The notes: generated by a model not told the origin, from the letters alone. A stretch of DNA of 64,000 bases from Micrasema longulum (GCA_022494885.1 JAGVSM010001251.1:372001-436000); one strand, 5' to 3'; counted from the first letter of the stretch, positions 10,963-21,689 are shown. Program-made: numbers and translations.

Positions 10963-11050
10963 CTCCGTGGTGAAGTGGTTGAGACCCTTGACTCACGCAT
11001 TGAAGGTTCAGGGTTTGATTTTTGCTGAGAACACAATAATTAAATGTGAT
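10963..11050 (+). mobile_element. Val-tRNA-type SINE, 3'-truncated
   Basis: Reads gcctccgtggtgaagtgg, cttgactcacgcattgaagg and a decayed box B (cagggtttgatttttgctg), then gagaacacaataattaaatg, where it stops matching the family. It is clearly more diverged than the pair at 36862-37400. Confidence 0.75.
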
Positions 11051-11385
11051 TAATACAACTTTGTACTAAGATTTTTATTATTTTTATTTTTTAATTATTA
11101 TATTTTTTTAACACAAAAAACCAAATGTTTTTTTTAGATATTATTTTATAAGCAAAACAAAAACATTAAAATAACTGCTTTTACGAATCAAGCGGCTGAT
11201 CTGTGAAACGTTTAAATATATAAGCTTAGATTTTAGTTGTTATTTTTTTTATTTATTGAAAAAAAATTGTTTTATCAGAATTTATATAAATATTTTATCA
11301 GCCATTTGAAAATAATAATAAAAAAATTACACGTGTGAGGATTCGACCGCTAGGCGTTTCATATATATATATGTATAATATTTTT

Positions 11386-11532
11386 GTCGTCCTCGTTAAC
11401 TGGAAGTATGGCGTCTTTTGTAATCCAGTTACTTGGTGGTCGGTTAAGGTGGTATGGACGTGGGGATGGTTTGAGGTCGGGCGTCTGCGGCTGTTTCCCC
11501 ACGTTGACTGGACATTCAGCGGGCAAAATGGG
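11386..11532 (-). other. Possible host exon (weak candidate)
   Basis: The minus strand has an open frame of about 49 codons with a proline-rich, charged translation that includes QPQTPDLKPSPRPYHLN and WITKDAILPVNEDD. Roughly half of its codons end in G or C, against about 30% G+C around it. A pyrimidine-rich tract (tctgtcctctctctgtacg) followed by AG lies immediately upstream and could be a splice acceptor. Against this, several other frames are also open across the G+C-rich patch, no donor is convincing, and I recognise no domain. It could equally be a piece of an unidentified transposon. Confidence 0.2.
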
Positions 11533-11599
11533 CTCGTACAGAGAGAGGACAGACGCAATCAATCATTTTCATACTAATAATAATAGATATCAGTATTCT

Positions 11600-12261
11600 T
11601 ATATGAGAATACATTTGTTGTAAATATTCACCTTTGGTACATATTTAGTAACAGAAAAGTAATTAGTTCCAAAATATGATTCCTGGTGATCAGTTTTGCG
11701 TACAGCTGTCACACATTTGATTGTGAAAATTACATCTCATTTACAAACCTCAATATTATAATAATTAAGATAGAAAGTAGGTTTTTAAAAAAAAAAATGT
11801 GGTTTAAATGCAATGCGGGTTTTTCATTTGTTTTTGTAAATTTACTTGTATGGTGTTGGAAGCTGACAGTAAACATTTAAACCAGTATTTTTTTTACACA
11901 AAAAGTTTGTTATTAAAAATTCAAAATGAAAACCAATCTCAATGTTACGGGACGAAAGGGTTACCCTCTGTAATTGGGTCTTCTGAACTTAATGGAAGCA
12001 ATAATTTGTGGACGGTATAGAACTCTAATATGCTACAAATTAATGTAAATTATCTATTTTTGATATATTTTATTTTATTGATCAAGCTATTAAATAGGCA
12101 TTAATGGTATCGAAGACCATAAAAATGGAAAACTTTTTAGATAGCGACAGTATTTCTTTCGATTAATTAAAACAAATTCTGACAATTTATTTTCAACTTA
12201 TTTTTTAATGCGGTAAAACGGTAAGCACTCAATATTTCGTATAAACTATTATTACTGTAAT
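11600..12261. other. A+T-rich stretch without genes
   Basis: Only short frames with no recognisable product and no repeat that I can match elsewhere in the window. Confidence 0.4.
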
Positions 12262-12643
12262 TGTTTTCTAAATTTGTTGCAACAGAGAGTGAAAATATTT
12301 TGAGAAAGGAATATGGAAGTCTAGGCATTTACTGTGTTTATGACCTGTCATTGGCTGGTTTAGGTGGCCACTTTACACGCTGTGTACTATTCAGCATTCT
12401 GCCTACGTTTAAACATTCACTTTTCCTGAACTCTTCCATCTGCTGGCTTTTGTAATTTTTTTCATCAAGTTTTGTTTTGGAAAATGTGGATGTTTAAACA
12501 AAGGCAGAATGGTGAATGTTACGGAGTCTTTTAAGTGGTCATTTGAAACCAGCCAATGAAATATCGTACGCCATGTAAATGCCTAGATTTTCATGTTCCC
12601 TTTTCCATTATGTTTTCTTTCTCTATTGCAACAAATTTAGAAC
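12262..12643. mobile_element. Foldback repeat (FBR), head-to-head hairpin copy
   Basis: Two inverted arms of about 170-180 bp meet around a centre near 12450-12480. The left arm reads tctaaatttgttgcaacaga, ggaagtctaggcatttac, tgacctgtcattggctgg and ggccactttacacgctgtg. The right arm is its imperfect reverse complement and ends ttgcaacaaatttagaa. The single strand would fold into a hairpin almost 400 nt long. There is no transposase. Arms differ by many substitutions and small indels, so the copy is old. The 64-codon plus frame through the left arm is a feature of the repeat, not a known gene. I do not recognise the family. Confidence 0.8.
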
Positions 12644-13379
12644 TAAATAATCACCGAGTAAGAGTATCCAGCATATCTACAAACCTTTGAACATACTTAA
12701 ATCATTGTTAACTGTCATTTGTCTTCGTAATTTAGAGTTTTTTTCCCATTACAAAACAAATATCACAAACATATTATAATCTATTGAAAAATAACATAAT
12801 ATAAATAAGAAATCCCGGAGAATTCTTTATTTGAATGAAAACAAAATAAAGCAAAGTATAAACAAAGTTTTTTTTTTCTATTTAGTAGTTGTAATAACAA
12901 TTTTTATGCTAGGCTGTGTACATATTCCTTTAATGATGGTATGAACTTTAGAAATGCCGCTAATCATTGCGATTTTTAATAATAGTCCAAGCAGCGGTTC
13001 GATAATTAATTTGAATCATAATAAATCAACATTGATAAAAGCTTGATTGTCTTACTAGTTCAAAAAAAACAATTGAAAAAAATAAAAAACAACCTCAACG
13101 GCAAGAATTCTTTTTGCTGTTTTTATATTCTTAAAATAACGAATTAAAACAAGGAAAAATCTCTCATTAAAATGAAGTGTATTTAAAAAGATCAGGCAAA
13201 TAATGACAGTTGCAAATAAATTATGTAAAATTCAACAAAAAGATAGAGAAAAAGAGAAGGTTTATCTCAGTCTTGACATTTGGCCATTTTGTTCTTATTA
13301 CCTACGTTATACATACACCAAGAAAACTGTGCGGGGAAAAACGATCAAGTCTGGTTTTATTTCATCAACTAATTTCATA
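12644..13379. other. A+T-rich stretch without genes
   Basis: No coding signal. Homopolymer tracts and short frames only. Confidence 0.4.
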
Positions 13380-13620
13380 ATATTGATGTTTATTGAGAGA
13401 TTTCTTGGGAAAACTCCACAATCAATGATTTTGAAATAGTTATAAATAAAGTTTTCATTATTTTTTTTTTATTTTGACCAACGAGCGCTTGTGCTTAAGT
13501 AGGCATCTTTAAGACTGGTAAATTGTTTATAAAGTTTACAGCTTTTATACTATTTCTAACATATTTTGAAGAAAAGGAGATCGAATAAGTATTTTAACAG
13601 GGGACAGAAAACATAAATAT
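13380..13620 (+). repeat. Unclassified dispersed repeat, copy 1
   Basis: Shares an ordered set of blocks with 15950-16150: gatttcttg, a T-rich run, then ttttgaccaacgagcgctt, a stretch containing ttttactatttctaac, and ggagatcgaataagtatttt followed by ggggacagaaaacataaat. The copies are diverged and no end structure is visible. Confidence 0.5.
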
Positions 13621-13901
13621 TTACAACCATTATGCTAAACAGTTCATTTTTGGGAGTTATTGGACCAAATAGGATTTAGCATTTATTATTTAAAAGGTGG
13701 GAAAAAACACATGGCAAATAATACAAAAGTAATAAAAAGTTGAATTAAACCAAGTTTTATTGATAACTTTATTTATAATTTTCAAAATCATTAACTAATT
13801 TTACATTACAAGTTTTAGATAGGAATTACCATTAGGTATTTGAAAAAAAACTTACACACAATGATTAATGATTAATTAAAGGAAAACATTTAAATATAAA
13901 T

Positions 13902-14507
13902 TACTAGCTTTTACCCGTGGCTTCACTCACGTGATATTAGGGAGAAATGATTTAGATAGTTAATTAGTTGTGTCTTTAATTAATAAGAGTTTTCGTTTAC
14001 CATTGTAAATAGCTTGGTCTTACTATCGCTATGCAATAAATAAGATGATGTGTTAGTCTATGGCGACTTTCCATTTTTATTCTGTTAACGAACTCAATAT
14101 TCTAAAACCAAAACGAAAAGTAATCCAAACTAACCATAGATAGATGGAAAGCAAGTCAATTATAGAAATAAAAATAATTCTTTTCAAATTAATTATTTTT
14201 GACATTCCACCTTACGCATTAATTATAATAATAATATTTAGCTGATTTATATAGCGCCATTTTTGTAAAAAATCACCTCAAGGGCGCCGGTACCCGTTTT
14301 CAAATAATGTTGCTAACAGTTAAAATATCATTTATTTTTTTACTGTACTTTTTTTAGTTCGATATAAAAGAAAAGTATCTTATTTTACTTTTCAATTCTT
14401 CGGCTATTCCCATGCAAAAAAATCTAAATCGGTATATCCGTTGAGACGTAAAGGAAACACAAAGAAACACACAAACACATTTTTGCATTTATAATATTAG
14501 TATGAAT
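13902..14507 (+). mobile_element. RTE-type LINE 3' repeat, interrupted
   Basis: It starts tactagcttttacccgtgg/cttcactcacgtg and ends gcatttataatattagtatg after a caaacacat tract. That start/end pair is the signature of a widespread insect RTE-type 3' repeat (established from published insect genomes; family name not assigned here). The protein-coding part is absent. A fragment of the CR1/L2-like LINE 3' end (14218-14300) lies inside it, so the RTE repeat was probably there first. Confidence 0.6.
14218..14300 (-). repeat. CR1/L2-like LINE 3' end, fragment
   Basis: The blocks ataataataatattt, gatttatatagcgccatttt and cacctcaagggcgcc correspond to the 3' terminus of the LINE at 61333-62470 (tatagcgccattttcg, ccaagggcac). 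Only the last part of the 3' UTR is present. Confidence 0.7.
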
Positions 14508-14514
14508 GATTGAA

Positions 14515-15949
14515 TACAACAACTTTTAGTAATAAAATAATATGATCAAATTAAATATTAAATGTGTCAATTTATTTTTGGTTTACTGTGACGAAAAAGT
14601 AAAGAAATACATTTGTTCACTTCTTTATATTTTTTATGGGATTCTTATCTTTATAAATAAAAAAAACGTTTTATTATTATTTATTACATGGAGGTAAGAT
14701 GATCAACTGTATCGATATTCGATTATTTTTGCAAATATTTCAATTGTAAAATAAACATAAAAAATAACTTCGCGACTGAAAAAGTATATATTTTTTTTTA
14801 AATAATCAAACTTGACGTTTTTTTTTAAATGAGCACCAAAAATTAAAAAAAAACAGTAAAGGTCATTCTTGGTTCAATATTTTTTTTCTGCCACATTTTA
14901 TTTTTTATTTTTTTAAATTTATAAATCATATAAAACAAAGTATTTTACCAGTAAAATACGTTAAATTACATTCCTAGGAGTTACAATAACTCAATTTGGG
15001 ACATGAATAATATTAGCTCTGACTCCGCCATTTTTAACTAAAGAAATAGAAAATATACTTTAAACTACATTTATATAATTTTTTAATACTTTTATCGTAC
15101 TACATAAATTTAAAAAAAGAATATCTCCTTTTTGGAGCCCTGGACTGGGCTTTACTTCGTAATAAAAGTTTTTTTTCACTAAGCCTGATCGTTTTTCCCT
15201 CTAGTCGTCTCGTCTATGTATGTAAACCGGAGTACATATAGCTTAACACGACACTTGTTACCCACCGCGGCGTTGAGACTCCATGACGCCGCACCAGTCT
15301 TCCAAGGTTCTCTCTCCATTATTGAATTATTGTCTTATTTCCGAATAAACACGCCAAGCAACAGGTGTCAATGTGGTCACAGCGCCGAGAGGTTTAAATA
15401 GGAACCAGTATTACCTTACATATTTTATCGAATGTTTTTTTTGTCGTGATAAAACTTTCGATTGGTAATACTGCATCTTATCAAACTAACGACAAAAGTT
15501 TTTTTCTTTTACATTATTTGTGCTGTCACATAATTCAAATGAATGGCAGAACGCTCTGCACTCGAACGACGTTTGCAAATTTTGGAAATTAAAAGTTAAA
15601 AATCACTGTTCAGTACGATACGAAACCTTTAATATACCGTGTGACAAGTTTGGTGCCAACGTTATTTCCAGAAATGGTTCTATTAATATAATTGTAAGTT
15701 GACGTAATTGTATTATATGGGCCTACGTTAAGTCTACGGTCTGTAAAAACAAACTAACAGCTTTTGAAGCATTGGAATTCAATAAATACGAACTATTTCG
15801 GAAATGATGCCGGGTTTGTTGCAAAAAGGGGGCAAAAATTGGACAGACAGAATCCGCGTAACTGTTAGACGCGAAGGTCATTTTGTTCGATAACATTTAA
15901 AAAAAAATAATGTTCATTTTTATTTTTTAGAACAAACATTGACGTGTTT
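14515..15949. other. A+T-rich stretch; G+C-richer patches unidentified
   Basis: Two short frames (15216-15401 and 15520-15702) lie in slightly G+C-richer DNA. Neither shows a domain I know. The second is followed by a good donor-like sequence (att|gtaagt at about 15690), but there is nothing else to support an exon. Confidence 0.35.
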
Positions 15950-16150
15950 TGTAGATATTTCTTGATGAATCTCCATCGATTTAGATTGAATCATTAAAAA
16001 AAATCATGGTTTAGTTTCTTTTTATTTAATTTGACCAACGAGCGCTTTAAAAATTTTCAACTTTTTTACTATTTTTTACAAGGTTGGGATATGGGGAGAT
16101 GAGATACGTATTTTAATTCGGGAAAAAAACAAAAATTCTAGCTGTTATTT
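15950..16150 (+). repeat. Unclassified dispersed repeat, copy 2
   Basis: Partner of 13380-13620. It shares agatatttcttg, ttgaccaacgagcgcttt, ttttttactattttttaca, ggagatgagatacgtatttt and a ggaaaaaaacaaaaatt tail. Confidence 0.5.
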
Positions 16151-16184
16151 AAAAAAAAAAATAGTGAAGGTCATGTCATTGTAA

Positions 16185-16920
16185 GTATTGTCCAGTCCAT
16201 TGCTAGCGAATACTTTCTTCCATCTTTCTTGCAGCAAACGAATATCATCTCAAAAGAACAATTCATCTTTTGAAGAAATCCAAGAATCGCGCCATTATTT
16301 GGGATCTCCATAAGAATGTAAGTGCTGCTCAGCCAGGCTATGAGTTACCAATTTGTATAAGTGGCAAATGGCAGGAACAATGTCCGGTGAATATGGCAGG
16401 TGAGGTAAGACTTTCCATTTGAGGGTTTCCAAGTATGTCATGCCATAAAATTACTTTGTCGTATCTCTCTTCGTGTTGCGGCCATTTTTCCTTTACTGCT
16501 CGGCTCAAACAAAACAATTGTATTTAAATTTATTTCAACAGAGAGTAATAACATTTTTGAGAAGGGAATATGGAAGACTAGGAATTAACAGGGCTAATGA
16601 CCTGTCATTATCTGGTTTAAGTGGCCACTTTACACACTGTGTAACTCAACTTTTCCATCTGTTGACTTTTGTGAAGTAAAAGAGCTGAAACCTTTATCAC
16701 ATGGGTGAGATTCATCCGGCTGAACCATATCACCTACTAGGCAACGTCTAAAAACAATTTTTCAATTTTTATACTTCTTCTTTTGCCAGGTAGTAATTCA
16801 ACAATGTTTGAGTATGTCCAAATGAATGACATACTCAAACATTGTTAAAACAATTGTAGTCTTGTTGGGTTTTAAGAGCTAATGATACACTTCACACAAC
16901 TGATCTCGGTGCAGAGCAGA
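16185..16920 (-). pseudogene. DD34D mariner transposase relic, split by an FBR
   Basis: On the minus strand, pieces of a mariner transposase follow in order. From 16920 to 16859 it reads a DQL..VYH*LLKPNKTT segment (YYELLKPNE in the 25-kb copy). It then resumes at 16505 with a decayed LSRALKEK-type segment, PQHEERYDKVILWH, KTYLETLKWKVLPH, LPYSPD, LAEQHLHSY and SSKDELFF, to LLQERWKKVFASN at about 16195. Residues around the second catalytic Asp (the DNARPH box) are deleted, and stops and frameshifts are frequent. The gap between 16505 and 16859 is the FBR insertion with its target duplications. The element is dead. Its inverted terminal repeats were not found. Confidence 0.85.
16523..16846. mobile_element. 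FBR long form with terminal hairpin, inserted in mariner
   Basis: A 324-bp insertion bounded by perfect 12-bp direct repeats, aaaacaattgta, at 16511-16522 and 16847-16858. Its left half is the FBR arm (aaatttatttcaacagagag, ggaattaacagggctaatg, ggccactttacacactgtg, catctgttgacttttgtg). Its right half is a segment shared only with 21195-21530 (tgagattcatccgg, cacctactaggcaacg, tatacttcttc). It ends in a perfect 19-bp stem-loop (16801-16846, aacaatgtttgagtatgtc plus a 9-nt loop). Comparison with the other mariner copy supports insertion into a tacaatt site. No protein is encoded. It may be a retroposon rather than a cut-and-paste element. Confidence 0.85.
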
Positions 16921-17600
16921 GATAATTCTGATATTCGTTTGTGTTCCGACAGAACATGGTCATGTAATTCTTCACAAGAATAAAATGTGCTTCAGCTACA
17001 ATTTAAAAAAAGTTATGTTTAACGCTATGAAAAAGTATGCTGTTTACACGTCGGCAAAATAACATATATTGTCATTTCAAGATTGGTAGAGCTTCACCAT
17101 GAAGGTGGCTGTAGTATTGCCCGATGTAAAAAAGCTTAAATAAAATCATTTATCAGAAAACATCAACTATTAGACACTATTAATTAAAACTAACTTGCAA
17201 AACAGGTCCAATAACAAACTTTCCCAAGATACCAATGATCTTTTTTGCAAGCTAGTTGTAATTATATTATATAAAAGTAGGAAATATTGTAAACAATTTA
17301 TCAATGCTGAAGATGCCTGCCTACTAAGGCGAAAGATCTACGGAATATTTCATTTTCTCTTTGTTATGTTACACAAAAATATTAAAACGGTCTATTTATT
17401 ATAGGAGCAAAAATTCATAAACATTTTCTTGTATACCCACGAACAAGCCATGCCTTTGTGGGATTTTTTGGTTTACTATTTTTTACTATTAATATGTATA
17501 TCATTGCTATGTAATTATCCTTTATTTTTTTAGTTCTCTGTTTTACCTCTTATGTATATTGTTAAATATACAAAAAATATATTAACAAAAAAATTAAAAA
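16921..17600. other. A+T-rich stretch without genes
   Basis: No gene. The part from about 17430 to 17590 (aagccatgcctttgtggg, then a T-rich run and ttgttaaatatacaaa) could be another LINE 3' end, but no tail repeat confirms it. Confidence 0.35.
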
Positions 17601-17604
17601 AACT

Positions 17605-17634
17605 TTGAATAAAAGCACAAGCGCTTTTATTCAA
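17605..17634. repeat. Perfect 12-bp stem-loop
   Basis: Arms ttgaataaaagc (17605-17616) and gcttttattcaa (17623-17634) are exact reverse complements around a 6-nt loop, acaagc. The loop and arm resemble the gagcgctt motif of the dispersed repeat at 13380 and 15950. A role as a terminator or processing signal cannot be judged. Confidence 0.7.
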
Positions 17635-17734
17635 TGTTTAAAACCAACAAGTTGGTTAAATTAAATAAAGTAAAACATAACTAAGGAGTTTTTATTGATT
17701 TTAATCTCAATTTTCAATTAAATGTTTCGATTAA

Positions 17735-17905
17735 GCGGCTAGTGTCTCGGACTCACGGCTCAAAGGTCCATGGTTCGAACCCCACTCTACCCCAACTTGA
17801 TTCCCATTTTTTAATAGTGAGTTATTTAATACTCGTTGAAAACGGCCCTAAAAATTAATATTTAGGGAAATCATAAGAACGCAAACATTTATTTTTATTT
17901 AAAAA
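17735..17905 (+). mobile_element. SINE-B copy with intact box B
   Basis: The best-preserved head of this family: ggctagtgtctcggactcac, ggctcaaaggtccatgg and the box B ggttcgaaccccactctacc. The body follows with ccaacttgattcccatttt, atagtgagttatttaa, tactcgttgaaaacggccc and a tail (aaatcataagaacgcaaaca). No terminal duplication is evident. Confidence 0.85.
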
Positions 17906-18225
17906 AAAGAAAAATTTTCGTTTCATCAAATGTATATTACAATAAATATTACAATATTTGCTTTTTACATATATTGATATTTTTATGTTTTTTCATTATG
18001 TATTTTTATTTACTATTATTAGTACTATTATTTGGCATATTATTTATTACTCCTATTTCTTACTAAAGTATTGAGTGAGTTTCTAAAAAACATATCTTAA
18101 TTATCATTTCAATTATGTTTTTATATATATACATTCTTTTTCGGTTGATTTCAATGATAGTCTTATTTTGTTTGTTTTTTTTTATACAACTATATTTTAC
18201 TATTATTTTGTTGAATTTAATGAAA

Positions 18226-18530
18226 CCATTATTTTGTATATTTGATTATGTGTGAATCTTAATTTGAATTATTTTATTTTAAAAATTATTTCTGATTATC
18301 TTTTTAGCATTGTATTCTTTGGAATTTTATTATTTATAACTTAAACCTTTTTTTCCTAGATAGTTATTCTATTGCATCACATGTCATTAACAGTTTATCT
18401 AATTAATTTTACTATGTATTTTTAATGTTAATTATTATGGCTTGACACGGTCATAGCCTAGAAAGCCTTAATAAGTTCGTTTATATATAAACTAGTGTAA
18501 TTTTGAATGAGTAAATAAATAAATAAATTT
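18226..18530 (+). repeat. LINE 3' untranslated repeat, copy 2
   Basis: Colinear with 9838-10135: gcattgtattctttggaatt, tattctattgcatcacatgt, cttgacacggtcatagccta, actagtgtaattttgaatga, ending in aaataaataaataaattt. The two copies look roughly 80-85% similar by eye. Confidence 0.7.
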
Positions 18531-18704
18531 AAAAACATCAGCTGTGAAATTCCTACGGGTTGTCAATTTTTTTGGTGATAACCAAGTTGTCAAGGTTTTT
18601 TTGGTTTGCCATATGATTTATTTAATCAAATTGTAATGGAATTTACAATTTTTTTACTATGTCCAAATGTTTGCAGCAGGATGGAGTTTCTTCCTACAGA
18701 GTTA

Positions 18705-18850
18705 TTTAGATTTAAATTTGTAAAAAAGAGAGGGAAAACATTTTTGAGTTCAGGCATTTACAGGGCTAATGATCTGTCATTGGTTGGTTTAAGTGGCTAT
18801 TTTACACGATGTGTAACATTCACAATTCTGTCTAAATGTGAATGTTTATC
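18705..18850 (+). repeat. FBR single-arm fragment
   Basis: Reads tagatttaaatttg, gagagggaaaacatttttga, ggcatttacagggctaatg, tctgtcattggttggttta and acacgatgtgtaacattc. Only the one arm is present. The ORF across it (18606-18896) shares the peptide RANDLSL-GLSG-FTRCVTFTIL with frames in the copies at 12261 and 16473. Confidence 0.75.
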
Positions 18851-20160
18851 AACGCCTATAAGTTATGTTATGATCTACGACATTGGTTTTTTTTAAATTC
18901 AAGCTGCAGAGCTTTGGGGACAAAATTAATAAAGTGATCTAACCGGGAATAAAACTAGAATACTGAGACTAATAAATATTGTAAAAATGCTTTGAAATAT
19001 TGCGACAAAATCGATTACTAAAACTTATAGATTTGTGGTATCTTAACGGCTGATTAGTTGAATATCTACATGTTTATAAATAACTTATTTTGTAGCTGTA
19101 GATATAAATTATGCTAAATCCAAGCATTATTATAGACGGCTTGGGGACTTGAATTTCTAAAGTTCATTTAAAAGACTAATTTCCATAAAATACGCCTGTA
19201 GCCAGTCAGACTAAACAAATCAACTTAATACAACCAAATTATTTTTTTAGAATGAGTGCGCAAGCTCAATGTTTATGTGTACAATAATAAAAGCTATCCC
19301 AGGAAGAATAGGAATGAGCTTTTGAAAAACTCAGACGCATACTAGAAAAAGAAGAGATTCCGATTTGTCTGATAAGGAAAACATATGAATTATGTATAAT
19401 GCCTGTAGAAGGTAAAAGTTGACTGCAAGCAGCAACCGACCGAAAGAGCGGCGGCGCAATTGCGAAGCTCGTCTTAGTTACAGTGATGCAGTAATAGGAA
19501 TACGTTTTTAAAATATAATAAATGAGAGTTAATATTACTTTTTCGTTCATGAAGATCCAGTGAGAATAAATAAATGGGTAAAAATTATAAGAAATTTCTG
19601 TAAGAACCTGATTGGGATACATCAAAAACAAATATTGATTGTTAACGTTAAAATGAAAACTTCTTTGTCTACTAAAATGAGTATCCTTCAATTCTCAGTA
19701 GCATATGCATGCTTATTGAATGCAGCCCTAGTCAATATAAACAGTAGTTAGTAATTATGGATATGTTTTCGTGTCACTAATTTGAAAACATTTTACTTTA
19801 TAGGGCATGTCTATGTATAATTTGTCAATGGTTTTTATATTAAAATAATAAACCTTCTATTTTTTTCAACTATTCTACATAATATTATGTTTTTTAAAAA
19901 TGTTTTCGTTCTTCAAAGATACAGTATTTTGTAAATTTAAGTATATTTTATATTATCTAGTGTTAAGTTATTACATCTGTACACTTTAATCTAAAGTAAG
20001 CTATATGTGCGATGTACTATATATATATAAATACATGTAAATATGAAGAGGGTATTTGAACCATTAAATGTAGAAAAATAAAATTAAAATAATCCAGGAA
20101 GAAAATACTGGAAAACGTTTGTATGATGAAAAGTCACACCGCGTGTCCTCTTTAACTTTT
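18851..20160. other. Unidentified A+T-rich stretch
   Basis: Contains the 141-codon minus-strand frame 19266-19691, which has no recognisable domain and sits in low-complexity codon use. A G+C-richer spot at 19425-19480 (accgaccgaaagagcggcgg) is unmatched elsewhere. Confidence 0.35.
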
Positions 20161-20179
20161 TAACATCTTCAGTCTTATA

Positions 20180-20320
20180 CATCTGACCTAGTCCAGGGAC
20201 TTTGAAATCATTTATAGTGAAATCCTTCTTTAATAATTTTTCATCTCGATCTAGCCGGGAATCTAATCCTGAACCTCAGTTATAGTACGCAACCAATCCA
20301 CTGGAAAGTGGACTAACTTC
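20180..20320 (-). repeat. Gly-tRNA-type SINE fragment
   Basis: On the plus strand gtccagggactttgaaatc and gccgggaatctaatcctgaa are the reverse complements of the family's ccctggac block and box B-like part. The rest is strongly diverged. Confidence 0.5.
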
Positions 20321-21194
20321 TACTCGTTTTTATTTTTCCATGACTCCCGGACGTTGTAAATAATGATTCAAAATATTTCAAGAAATGGCAAATTTCTTGT
20401 TATGCCTATGATTGATCATATAATATAATTTATACATAAACATATTTTTAAAACATTAAGGATACGATAATTTACTATGGAAAAACATGTCCTATTTACG
20501 CATTTATTTGCACATAATATCCTAAAAATGACGTAGGTATGTCTTCTGGTGATTGGTTTAGAAACCATTAATTTTTTAACAGAAAATTGTATTCAGTGTC
20601 AAATTTTTATCATAAACGTGTGAAACGATGTATTGGGTAAGTGCAAAATCGGTGGAAAAAGAAAATACGTCATCAAGGTTTTGTTAAGATTCTTAATAAC
20701 AGCAGGTGAAAAAAATAGTCAGCATTTTAATGAACTAAGAAAATTGATGACGCGATTTGAAGATGATGAGTGATTTAAATGAAAAAACTGAAAACATTCA
20801 ATTAGAAAATTAGCATTTAAAGATTATCGAAAACATTATGGTAAATAATTTAATTTTCTTGATTTTTTATTAGTTGCTCACCTAATGGTGCGTAGGTGCA
20901 TTATGTCAACCTTGTCGGAAAGTGAACCCGAAATATTTTGGATGCTAGGCAAACGCGCTGACAATGAAGGATTTATTACTGACAAATAAAGTTAAAATTT
21001 TTTTTATTTTTTAAATCTAAACGAAACAAGTAAAAAGAAAAAAAAAACTTCTTTGGAAAAAAAGGGCCTTTTCACGGTTTATTGTTTTAAAATAAAAAGT
21101 TGATTATATATTTTTTCTATTTTAGTTGATTTTAAAAAAATATATTCGTATATTATACATATTATATTTAGTAAGTTATCTCTTCATTGTTATA
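20321..21194. other. A+T-rich stretch without genes
   Basis: No coding signal or recognised repeat. Confidence 0.4.
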
Positions 21195-21530
21195 AAAAAA
21201 TATATTGTTGATAAATTACGTGGTGAAGAAGTATAGAAATTGAAAAAATAATATTTTCAGGCGTTGCCTAGTATGTAGGTGAAATAATTCAATTAGATGA
21301 ATCTCACCCGTATAAATAAAGGTTTCAGCTCTTTAACTTCACAAACATCAACAGATGAAAGAATTGAAGGAATATATATGTTCAAATATAGGCAGAATGG
21401 TGAATGTTACACAGTGTGTAAAGTGGCCACTTAAACCAGCCATTGACAGGTCATAAGCCCTGTAGATGCCTAGACTTCTATATTACCTTCTCTTAAATGT
21501 TCTTTATCTCTGTTGTAGTATGTTAGTTAT
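21195..21530 (-). mobile_element. FBR long form, second copy
   Basis: In reverse orientation it carries first the long-form segment (gaagaagtatagaaattg, gcgttgcctagtatgtagg, gatgaatctcaccc) and then a complete FBR arm: gtttcagctctttaacttca, caacagatgaaagaattg, ttacacagtgtgtaaagtgg, ccattgacaggtcataagcc, gatgcctagacttctatatt. It ends in atctctgttgtag. The sequence outside the long-form segment (attgttgataaatt) still resembles the region next to the hairpin of 16523-16846, but the 19-bp stem is not preserved. Confidence 0.8.
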
Positions 21531-21689
21531 AAAATATGTTTTTGTTTTATGTTGTAGAATTGGCTCTGCACTAGCCATTTTACAGGATTAAAAGTGATGA
21601 TTATTATTATTTAATAAGCTATAAAATTACGATTGTAAAGGTTTTGATATTTTTTTCGATAGACGTTGGATAAAAGGTTTAAAATACGC

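Noticed and set aside
11298..11623. Four overlapping open frames on both strands
   Set aside because: Several frames are open only because the patch is G+C-rich; at most one (11386-11532 minus) is kept as a weak candidate.
16801..16846. Helitron 3' end (terminal hairpin)
   Set aside because: The hairpin is Helitron-like, but the element is flanked by a 12-bp direct repeat and has no CTRR end; Helitrons do not duplicate their target.
19266..19691. 141-codon minus-strand open frame as a gene
   Set aside because: No recognisable domain, low-complexity composition and no splice or promoter context.
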